The position numbers and the translations under genes were made by a program. A stretch of DNA of 5,139 nucleotides from an uncultured Bacilli bacterium (lineage in GTDB: Bacteria; Bacillota_I; Bacilli_A; RF39; UBA660): contig CANQEF010000087.1 of NCBI GenBank assembly GCA_947594675.1, positions 1 to 5,139 on the forward strand, written 5' to 3'. The stretch's first letter is position 1; each line of letters starts with the position of its first letter. Below are positions 1-4,676 of this stretch, piece by piece. The notes below the pieces were generated by a model, which did not search any database, was not told the DNA's origin, and worked only from the letters and a program-made list of their open reading frames with translations.

Positions 1-220
1 CAAAAAATCCATTAAACCCTTATAAAATAACGGTTTGTTCTTTGTTTTGACTTAAAGTAACTGTCAAACTCGGGAAACAAAAGTTATTCAAACAAACAAA
101 ATAAATCCATAACAAAATAATAGCACATTTTTGCTTAAATAACAAGGAAAAATTATTTTAAAAAAATATACCAAATTTTACCAATGTTATTTATTGGTTT
201 ACTTTATATTTTCAAATTTG
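1..220. other. AT-rich intergenic region upstream of the XRE gene
   Basis: I find no convincing coding sequence here. The stretch from about 83 to 180 is almost free of G on the + strand and rich in A and short AAC/AAA runs. The 9-mer ACAAAATAA occurs twice (96-104 and 112-120). A 6-bp inverted repeat, TTTGAC/GTCAAA (46-51 and 63-68, 11-nt loop), is too weak to call a terminator. The gene to the left of the window is not visible, so I cannot say whether this is a 3' or a 5' flank on that side. Confidence 0.5.
180..198. promoter_or_regulatory. Candidate operator palindrome upstream of the XRE gene
   Basis: ACCAAT (180-185) and ATTGGT (193-198) form a perfect 6-bp inverted repeat with a 7-nt spacer. 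It lies about 23 bases before the -10 element of the XRE gene, where a repressor would overlap the -35 region. XRE-family regulators commonly bind such short palindromes in their own promoters. Autoregulation here is inference, and a 6-bp repeat in AT-rich DNA can occur by chance. Confidence 0.3.
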
Positions 221-229
221 TGTTATAAT
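221..229 (+). promoter_or_regulatory. Extended -10 promoter of the XRE gene
   Basis: TGTTATAAT is a consensus TATAAT (224-229) with the TGn extension. No good -35 hexamer sits 17 bases upstream (ACTTTA at 201-206), which fits an extended -10 promoter. The expected transcription start is near 236, giving a leader of about 25 nt with the ribosome site AAGGTGG (249-255) placed 5 nt before the ATG at 261. Confidence 0.6.
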
Positions 230-260
230 ACTTTCGTATTTTAATAAGAAGGTGGTAGTT

Positions 261-1649
261 ATGGATGCATATAAAATTGGTCAGCACATTAAAAAGTTAA
301 GAATTGAGAGAGGATGGAGTCAATATGAATTAGCAGAAAAAATTCCTATAACAAGACAATCAGTTAGTAAATGGGAATGTGGTAAAACTACTCCTGATTC
401 TTCTACTTTTATCATTCTAAGTAAAATCTTTGGAGTTTCAATTCGTGAATTAATGATTGGTGATGAAGATGAAGAAGAACAAGAAGTAAAAATACAAGAT
501 GTAGCTTTATCAATACTAGATGAAAATATTTCTAAAACAAAAAAGATAAAAAAGGTTATGATAATAAATGGCCTAATAATTTTAACAATCTTAATATTAT
601 TCTTAGTTTATTATTTTATAACTTCTTATAATTCAATAAAATTCTATATAGTAAATGGCTCAGGAGAAAATTTTACTCATAGCAAAGGAATACTAATAAT
701 AACTAAAGAAAAATTTTATTTCCAATCAGGAAAAATAATACCAAAAGATGAAAATATAAATATAGACAAAATAGATATTTACTACTCATATAAAGGAAAA
801 GAAAAATTAATCTTCTCAGGCAACGATAACAATTTCTTAATTTCTGACTATTATGGATATAACTTATTATTTAAGTATAATGATATAAATGAAATAGTTA
901 AAAATTTATATTTAGTAATAACTTATAATGAAACAGAAAAAGAAAAAATAAATTTAAAATTAACAAATGACTTTTCAAATAATAAAATATTCTCTAATAA
1001 ATCTGACTTAATGATTAAAAATAAGGAATCTAAATCAACTATAGATGAAATAGACAAAATTAAAGAACCAGAAAACTTACAAAATGTCTTTAACGAAACA
1101 AACAAAGAGTTTAATAAAAGTATAGATTCTAAAAGCAATGAAAAAGAGAAAAATAATAGCAATTTATTAGAAAGTAATAAAAATACTGATGACAAAAATA
1201 GTGCAACTGATAATAATAATAATAATAAAGAAAAAGATGAAGAAAATAATTCCGATAATAAAAATGAAGAAGAAGAAAATAAATATCCTGATATACTCTT
1301 TTACATTGAACATAAAGATTTACTAATAAACCTAATTAAGAAAAATTCTCAAATAGAAGAAAATTTAGATATAAAAACATACACTAAAAAATATTTTAAA
1401 AATAATACTACAGTAACTTTTACATATTCAGAAGATAGAAATCTTTTAGATATTTATGCTGAATCAGAAAATATAAAATACGAATGTTATTGGATGCTAA
1501 AATTAGATTTAATTAAACTTTCAACTTATAAAAGTAATACATTAATTGATGAAATAAACATTTCTAAAAATGATTTATTAAACAAAACAGAAAAATACAA
1601 TATGCTTTCAAAAATAATTTTTCAATATTTGGAAATATTTATTAAATAA
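261..1649 (+). CDS. Membrane-anchored XRE-family transcriptional regulator
   Basis: This 462-aa protein is predicted to bind DNA on the cytoplasmic face of the membrane and to display a large C-terminal part outside. Residues 7-62 are a typical XRE/Cro-CI HTH, with GWSQYELAEKI and ITRQSVSKWECG as the helix-turn-helix core. An acidic patch follows (68-75). One hydrophobic segment at about 99-120, preceded by lysines, predicts N-in/C-out topology. Residues 121-240 look like a beta-rich domain, 245-341 are an Asn/Lys/Glu/Ser low-complexity linker, and 342-462 form a second folded-looking domain. ATG 261 is chosen over GTG 252 because AAGGTGG (249-255) is then a correctly spaced ribosome site. 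The XRE-plus-one-membrane-helix layout occurs in other low-GC Firmicutes proteins, but no ligand or target is known to me. Its own promoter and the secreted protein gene downstream are the obvious candidate targets. The HTH call is firm; sensing by the outer part is inference. Confidence 0.85.
   Translation: MDAYKIGQHIKKLRIERGWSQYELAEKIPITRQSVSKWECGKTTPDSSTFIILSKIFGVSIRELMIGDEDEEEQEVKIQDVALSILDENISKTKKIKKVMIINGLIILTILILFLVYYFITSYNSIKFYIVNGSGENFTHSKGILIITKEKFYFQSGKIIPKDENINIDKIDIYYSYKGKEKLIFSGNDNNFLISDYYGYNLLFKYNDINEIVKNLYLVITYNETEKEKINLKLTNDFSNNKIFSNKSDLMIKNKESKSTIDEIDKIKEPENLQNVFNETNKEFNKSIDSKSNEKEKNNSNLLESNKNTDDKNSATDNNNNNKEKDEENNSDNKNEEEENKYPDILFYIEHKDLLINLIKKNSQIEENLDIKTYTKKYFKNNTTVTFTYSEDRNLLDIYAESENIKYECYWMLKLDLIKLSTYKSNTLIDEINISKNDLLNKTEKYNMLSKIIFQYLEIFIK
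1211..1228 (+). repeat. (TAA)6 trinucleotide repeat in the linker of the XRE protein
   Basis: Six tandem TAA units, read as AAT codons, encode five Asn in a row (residues 318-322) within the low-complexity linker. Because the unit is three bases, slippage would change linker length without shifting the frame. Confidence 0.8.
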
Positions 1650-1690
1650 TAAGGTGGAACCTAACAAGTTCTACCTTAATTAATATTTTT
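1650..1690 (+). terminator. Weak intrinsic terminator between the XRE gene and the secreted protein gene
   Basis: The arms 1650-1660 and 1668-1678 (AAGGTGGAAC with GTTCTACCTT plus an outer T-A pair) form an 11-bp stem with one G-U pair and a 7-nt loop. The hairpin starts one base after the stop codon. The tail (1679-1690) is interrupted by A residues before TTTTT, so termination is probably partial. Read-through could supply the downstream gene, for which I see no strong separate promoter. Confidence 0.5.
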
Positions 1691-1722
1691 ATGATAAATT
1701 GAAAATAGAAAGGAGGAAAATT

Positions 1723-2445
1723 ATGAAAAAAAACTTATTTATTTTAATTCTAATATCTATTTTATTTGTGCCAACTTTTGTATTTGCGAAGGAAGAAACA
1801 TATTATACTAATGATAATGGCGTTAGTCTAACAGAAAAAGAATATAATTTCATCTCTGAATTATATTATGAAGGATTTCAAAAACACATCACTAAAGAAT
1901 TATATGACGACTTAAAAAGTGATGATATATTCTCACATGAAATTGAATCAAAAAGTGTTGAATATAATCCTAAACAAACTCGTGGAACCTTTATTGAAGA
2001 TACAGGAAGAAAATTAAGAATTAGTAAAGTATGTACAAGTAACTGCTTAATCACAGTACTTTATGATTGGAAAGGTGAACCTACTATTAAAAGCTATGAT
2101 GTAATGGGTGCCTATTTCGATAGAACAAAACTTGAAAATTCCCCATTCACAGTAATAGAATCTAGTGTTGATTATGGATTATTAGAAGACTATAAAAAAG
2201 AAAGCAATGGTCTTGGCTGCTCATTCAAATTAATTGAAGGTTCTGATATAAAATTAACTCAAAGTTTCCGTGTATCTGTCGGTGGACATGTATATGCTAG
2301 CTACCAACATGCCCTAAAACCTAGTACTCTTGCATTAAGCAAAGACTACAAATTTTCATTATATGGTCATGGTAATGTTTTTGAATTCAGTGCTACAGCT
2401 AGAAATTACTATGATGATATGAATGGCGTAGACATTGAAGTATAA
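1723..2445 (+). CDS. Secreted protein of unknown function with three cysteines
   Basis: I cannot assign this 240-aa protein to a named family. It starts with a clear Sec signal peptide: MKK, a hydrophobic core at 4-20, and a likely cleavage after VFA at residue 22. It has no lipobox, so release or loose wall association is expected. The mature part opens with an NGVSLTEKEYNFI segment (32-44), a style of motif I associate with secreted proteins of uncultured low-GC Firmicutes. The only cysteines are C104, C108 and C166; C104 and C108 are spaced CxxxC. The second half looks beta-rich and ends at GVDIEV without any anchor. ATG 1723 is preferred over TTG 1699 because AAAGGAGG (1709-1716) is an ideal ribosome site for it and the signal peptide then begins correctly. 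It lies 73 bases after the XRE membrane regulator on the same strand, so co-expression or control by that regulator is plausible but unproven. Confidence 0.75.
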   Translation: MKKNLFILILISILFVPTFVFAKEETYYTNDNGVSLTEKEYNFISELYYEGFQKHITKELYDDLKSDDIFSHEIESKSVEYNPKQTRGTFIEDTGRKLRISKVCTSNCLITVLYDWKGEPTIKSYDVMGAYFDRTKLENSPFTVIESSVDYGLLEDYKKESNGLGCSFKLIEGSDIKLTQSFRVSVGGHVYASYQHALKPSTLALSKDYKFSLYGHGNVFEFSATARNYYDDMNGVDIEV

Positions 2446-2478
2446 TGTCAAATAAAATAAGCGTGATATAAAAAAAAC

Positions 2479-2498
2479 TTTGAAAAATTAATTTCAAA
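2479..2498. repeat. Short inverted repeat after the secreted protein gene
   Basis: TTTGAAA (2479-2485) and TTTCAAA (2492-2498) form a 7-bp inverted repeat with a 6-nt spacer. It lies 33 bases after the stop codon and just before the strong terminator. It is A/T rich and has no T tract, so it is not itself a terminator. Confidence 0.4.
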
Positions 2499-2508
2499 CA
2501 AACAATTT

Positions 2509-2542
2509 AAAATAAACGTCCTACGGGACGTTTATTTTGTTT
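2509..2542 (+). terminator. Strong intrinsic terminator of the secreted protein gene, UACG tetraloop
   Basis: A perfect 13-bp stem (2509-2521 with 2526-2538) carries a GTCC/GGAC tip closing a UACG loop (2522-2525). Read on the + strand this is C(UACG)G, a member of the extra-stable UNCG tetraloop class. A T-rich 3' arm and tail (TTTATTTTGTTT) follow. The A-rich 5' arm also gives a T-rich tail on the minus strand, so it may work in both directions between the converging units. The tetraloop chemistry favours the + direction. Confidence 0.87.
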
Positions 2543-2550
2543 CTAAAAAA

Positions 2551-2585
2551 GAAAAAAGATAAAGCATAGAAAAATTTACTTTATC
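2551..2585 (-). terminator. Intrinsic terminator of the tRNA-Arg gene
   Basis: On the minus strand, GATAAAGTA (2585-2577) pairs with TGCTTTATC (2566-2558), giving 9 bp with one G-U and a 10-nt loop. Six T follow (2557-2552), then C and another T run. It begins 12 bases after the tRNA 3' CCA, as expected for a monocistronic tRNA unit. Confidence 0.75.
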
Positions 2586-2596
2586 ACATTTCTACG

Positions 2597-2673
2597 TGGT
2601 GTCCGCGAGGCGACTCGAACGCCTGACCGATCGCTTAGAAGGCGATTGCTCTATCCAGCTGAGCTACGCAGAC
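2597..2673 (-). tRNA. tRNA-Arg(UCU)
   Basis: This is a 77-nt cloverleaf read on the minus strand. The acceptor stem GTCTGCG/CGCGGAC has 7 bp with one G-U. The D arm is GCTC/GAGC, with AGCTGGATA in the loop. The anticodon stem is ATCGC/GCGAT with loop CTTCTAA, giving anticodon TCT (at 2637-2639 of the + strand). The T arm is AGGCG/CGCCT with loop TTCGAGT, and the discriminator is A. The CCA end is encoded. It decodes AGA, which is the commonest Arg codon in the neighbouring genes and fits an AT-rich genome. It stands alone, between its own promoter and terminator. Confidence 0.97.
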
Positions 2674-2694
2674 ATATCACAACTGACATCTAAA

Positions 2695-2723
2695 ATTATA
2701 CAATAAAAGCACTTGATTTTCAA
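2695..2723 (-). promoter_or_regulatory. Sigma-A-type promoter of tRNA-Arg
   Basis: On the minus strand, TTGAAA (2723-2718) and TATAAT (2700-2695) are separated by exactly 17 bases, a near-perfect vegetative promoter. The start is expected near 2688, about 15 nt before the mature tRNA 5' end at 2673. The -35 lies in the loop and 3' arm of the gerM terminator hairpin, so the two elements share DNA. Confidence 0.8.
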
Positions 2724-2735
2724 GTACTTTTTACA
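2702..2735. terminator. Terminator hairpin at the end of gerM, probably bidirectional
   Basis: AAAAGCACTTG (2705-2715) pairs with CAAGTACTTTT (2721-2731), giving 11 bp with one G-U or mismatch according to strand, and a 5-nt loop. On the minus strand it starts 28 bases after the gerM stop; its tail is CTTTTATTG, which is only moderate. On the + strand the tail is better (TTTTTACATTTTTT), so it may also stop transcripts entering gerM in antisense. Confidence 0.65.
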
Positions 2736-2759
2736 TTTTTTTGCCTCTTTCTCCACAAA

Positions 2760-3704
2760 TCACACATCTTTACGCGAAATATACTTAACTTCCTTTTCAT
2801 TTACTTCAAACATAACCATATTTACTGAATAGTTATCAAATACCGAATAAGCAATACTATATAAAACTTCTTCTAATACTTTATCTCCATTATTATATAA
2901 ATAATCATTGAAATTCAAAAATAAAACATCATTTTCCTCATAATAATTTAATAATTCAACTTTATTATCTAAAAAGCTCATCAAATTAGGTTCATAAATA
3001 TAACTAGTAGTTAACTCTTCAATAATAATTTTTATCTTATCCCTATCATCATTCAAATATTTAGTAACAGGAACATAATAAATATTATCAGCAATATCCT
3101 CCAAATAATAGATAACGACTTTAGAAATATTATTTCTAGATTTCAATAAATAGTCATTATTAATACCTATCTTCTTATCCAACACCAGTGGCAACTTTTC
3201 TTTAGAAATAGGATATTCATTTATAATATTACCATCAACTAAAATAGTAACTCCATTAATATCATCTAACTCCAATAAACTATAAACAATAGAAGAAAAC
3301 ATCTGTTTTTCTAAATCTTTAGTAGTATTTAAAAATTCTTTAGAAAAATCTACAGTAACTATTCCATTTGCAATAATTATCTCCCCTACCTTTGTATTTT
3401 TAGGAATAGTCGCTTTTAAACCAGTTGGAATCTTATTATTTTCTTTAATAACTAAATTATTTAAGATTTCCCTGACTTTATCTTTTAAATCTTTATTTTC
3501 AATAAAAATTTTAGCTTTAACCAAATAATTATTTTCATTTAAAAGATAGATATTATTAGTTTTAAAAGAATTATTTTTATCCACTTGTACATTAGTTTTC
3601 AAAACAGTTTCACTTTTAAAACCAGGAATAGAAAAAACAGTTAATATAATAAACATTGAAAGTGTTGTAATAAAGATCTTACGTAAAGCCTTAGTTTTAA
3701 GCAT
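2760..3704 (-). CDS. gerM: GerM-type sporulation protein with two GerMN domains
   Basis: This 314-aa protein matches GerM in layout: an N-terminal membrane segment or signal (about 9-29), then two GerMN repeats at about 50-160 and 203-303. Each repeat has the opening beta-strand (NIYLLNENN; KVVIYYLED) and a closing strand-helix of the type VTVDFSKEFL and LFLNFNDYL followed by EE/EK-x-SIVYSLLEL or EEVLYSIAYS. In Bacillus subtilis, GerM helps assemble the basal platform of the SpoIIIA-SpoIIQ channel between mother cell and forespore, and is also needed for germination-competent spores. B. subtilis GerM is, from memory, a lipoprotein. Here no lipobox cysteine is present, so an uncleaved anchor or ordinary signal peptide is implied. 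AGGTG (3714-3710) lies 5 nt before the ATG. The stop is TGA. It follows gerE by 46 bases, with the gerE terminator in between; the gerE-gerM neighbourhood is also known in Bacillus. Confidence 0.88.
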   Translation of the reverse strand: MLKTKALRKIFITTLSMFIILTVFSIPGFKSETVLKTNVQVDKNNSFKTNNIYLLNENNYLVKAKIFIENKDLKDKVREILNNLVIKENNKIPTGLKATIPKNTKVGEIIIANGIVTVDFSKEFLNTTKDLEKQMFSSIVYSLLELDDINGVTILVDGNIINEYPISKEKLPLVLDKKIGINNDYLLKSRNNISKVVIYYLEDIADNIYYVPVTKYLNDDRDKIKIIIEELTTSYIYEPNLMSFLDNKVELLNYYEENDVLFLNFNDYLYNNGDKVLEEVLYSIAYSVFDNYSVNMVMFEVNEKEVKYISRKDV

Positions 3705-3727
3705 ATTATCACCTATCTAATAATATG

Positions 3728-3752
3728 AAAAAACGTACTTTTTTAGTACGTT
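3728..3752 (-). terminator. Intrinsic terminator overlapping the gerE stop codon
   Basis: On the minus strand, AACGTACT (3752-3745) pairs with AGTACGTT (3739-3732) over a 5-nt A loop, followed by T residues (TTTTTT over 3733-3728). The 5' arm uses the last two bases of the gerE TAA stop. The tail ends only 23 bases before the gerM start codon, which leaves no room for a separate gerM promoter downstream of it. Confidence 0.8.
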
Positions 3753-3957
3753 AAATAGATAATTCTTTAAGTTTTAATAATTCGACAACGGCACCAGCTC
3801 GACCATTTACTCCAAGTTTTTGCATAACATTTGAAATATGATTTCGAACCGTTTTTTCGCTAATTCCAAGTTCTTTGGCAATTTCTTTTGTACTCATATT
3901 ATCTATTAAAAGCTCAAAGATTTTTCTTTCTCTAGGCGTTAATATATTACTTGCCAT
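3751..3957 (-). CDS. gerE: GerE, LuxR-type HTH regulator of late mother-cell genes
   Basis: This is a 68-aa stand-alone LuxR/FixJ-type HTH with no receiver domain, the defining form of GerE. It opens with LTPRERKIFELL (about 6-17). The HTH core is STKEIAKELGISEKTVRNHI and continues with SNVMQKLGV. The tail RAGAVVELLKLKEL matches B. subtilis GerE (74 aa) closely from memory. GerE acts in the mother cell late in sporulation, activating and repressing sigma-K-dependent coat and maturation genes. The ribosome site AGGTG (3969-3965) sits 7 nt before the ATG. The motif TAGGTGATAA is shared exactly with the gerM ribosome site. The gene lies 60 bases after spoIIIAH with no clear terminator between them, so it may be read from the spoIIIAH promoter as well as from its own. 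Confidence 0.95.
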   Translation of the reverse strand: MASNILTPRERKIFELLIDNMSTKEIAKELGISEKTVRNHISNVMQKLGVNGRAGAVVELLKLKELSI

Positions 3958-3997
3958 TTCTTATCACCTAAAATATTTTATGAAAGTACAAAGATTA

Positions 3998-4018
3998 GTT
4001 GTATGCTTTTACCTATTT
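3998..4018 (-). promoter_or_regulatory. Possible sporulation-sigma promoter and GerE-box upstream of gerE
   Basis: On the minus strand, CATACAAC (4005-3998) differs by one base from the sigma-E -10 consensus CATACAAT and also resembles sigma-K -10 elements (CATAnnnTA). A start near 3991 would give a leader of about 34 nt. Just upstream, AAATAGGT (4018-4011) fits the GerE box core RWWTRGGY and overlaps the end of spoIIIAH. I cannot find a matching -35, so this is tentative. Confidence 0.3.
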
Positions 4019-4524
4019 TACTTTTTTTGAAATTTAACTGTTATATACATTTTATTCTTATAATTTTCTTGAATCAAACGCATAATATTATTAGCAAGAG
4101 TGTTATCGTGCTTTGAAGATACGCAAACACAATCAACATTACTATTATCAATTTTTACAAAACAATCTAGATTATAATCCTTTTTTATTTTCTTTTCAAT
4201 AGTTTCTTCTTTACCTTGTACTTCATTCAAATATTTTAATTGTTCATAAGCATTATTTTTTTCTTCACTAGTTGTATCATCATTAGTTAAAGTTGCTTGT
4301 AGTTTTTCCATTACCGATTGTCTTTCTTCTTCCAAACTTACACGCATTGCCACCAAACTAGATACTTCTTCAATTGTCTCTTCAGTTTCTGCTTTAGCCT
4401 TTGTAGTTGTATCTTTCTTTAAAGCCTCTACTAGCAAATCATTAGGCATAGTAATATAATATATACTTAATACTAATATTAGAGTAAATAATGTTAAAAA
4501 CCATAAATTTTGTTTGTTTATCAT
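4018..4524 (-). CDS. spoIIIAH: SpoIIIAH, ring-forming mother-cell channel protein
   Basis: SpoIIIAH sits in the outer forespore membrane on the mother-cell side and binds SpoIIQ across the intermembrane space. It forms rings through a YscJ/FliF-like domain. This 168-aa protein shows the full plan. The start MINKQNLWFLTLFTLILVLS with YYITMP (membrane helix about 8-25) parallels MLKKQTVWLLTML...VVVLSVYYI in B. subtilis. A charged, coiled-coil-like stretch (50-120) contains EERQSVMEKLQATL and the conserved SEEKNNAYEQLKYLNEVQGKEETIE block shape. The C-terminal ring domain (about 120-168) includes VSSKHDNTLANNIMRLIQ and ends ITVKFQKK. Three cysteines (121, 132, 134) lie in that domain; I recall none in B. 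subtilis. It is shorter than the 218-aa B. subtilis protein, mainly in the linker after the membrane helix. GGAGG (4536-4532) sets the ATG. It is the first gene of its unit, not attached to visible spoIIIAA-AG genes. Confidence 0.93.
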   Translation of the reverse strand: MINKQNLWFLTLFTLILVLSIYYITMPNDLLVEALKKDTTTKAKAETEETIEEVSSLVAMRVSLEEERQSVMEKLQATLTNDDTTSEEKNNAYEQLKYLNEVQGKEETIEKKIKKDYNLDCFVKIDNSNVDCVCVSSKHDNTLANNIMRLIQENYKNKMYITVKFQKK

Positions 4525-4546
4525 ACAACTTCCTCCATTTCAATTA

Positions 4547-4574
4547 ATTATATGAAATAGAATATTTAATATGA
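4547..4574 (-). promoter_or_regulatory. Sigma-E-like promoter of spoIIIAH
   Basis: On the minus strand, TCATATT (4574-4568) fits the sigma-E -35 consensus KMATATW exactly, and CATATAAT (4554-4547) differs by one base from the -10 CATACAAT. The spacer is 13 bases, at the short end of the usual range. The start is expected near 4540, a short leader just before GGAGG. Control by sigma-E agrees with the known mother-cell expression of spoIIIA genes. CATATAAT also contains TATAAT, so a vegetative reading is possible. Confidence 0.55.
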
Positions 4575-4633
4575 TAACATTTTATAATTATTTAAGAGTA
4601 TCAACACATGTTCACTATAAGTAAAAGTAGTCA

Positions 4634-4665
4634 CCAAAAAAATTGTGGGATTTTTCCACAATTTT
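4634..4665 (-). terminator. Intrinsic terminator of the FGE-like protein gene
   Basis: On the minus strand, AAAATTGTGG (4665-4656 read as complement) and CCACAATTTT (4648-4639) form a 10-bp stem with a 7-nt loop, and TTT then follows (4638-4636). It starts 12 bases after the TAG stop of the upstream gene and separates that gene from spoIIIAH. Confidence 0.8.
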
Positions 4666-4676
4666 CATTTTATTCG

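Noticed and set aside
46..68. Hairpin TTTGAC/GTCAAA as a terminator or riboswitch
   Set aside because: There are only 6 bp with an 11-nt loop and no T tract; nothing around it resembles a known riboswitch or T-box.
252..260. GTG at 252 as the start of the XRE protein
   Set aside because: This GTG lies inside the AAGGTGG ribosome site that serves ATG 261, and ATG 261 starts the HTH protein at the expected place.
923..1195. Open frame of 90 codons on the minus strand inside the XRE gene
   Set aside because: It is antisense to the low-complexity A-rich linker. The product is a Leu/Ser/Phe-rich shadow, with no ribosome site or promoter that I can see.
1699..1722. TTG at 1699 as the start of the secreted protein
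   Set aside because: The extra residues include charged KIERRK before the signal peptide and contain the AAAGGAGG ribosome site of ATG 1723.
2760..2762. Mycoplasma-type code with TGA read as Trp
   Set aside because: gerM ends at TGA right after its last conserved region, Trp is written TGG in every gene here, and sporulation genes do not fit Mollicutes proper.
3720..3727. CATATTAT on the minus strand as a sigma-E -10 for gerM
   Set aside because: The transcription start would fall inside the gerM ribosome site, and no KMATATW-like -35 lies at the right distance.
3974..3982. CATAAAATA on the minus strand as a sigma-K -10 for gerE
   Set aside because: It fits CATAnnnTA, but the start would fall within the gerE ribosome site, and the AC of a -35 is not at 16-17 bases.
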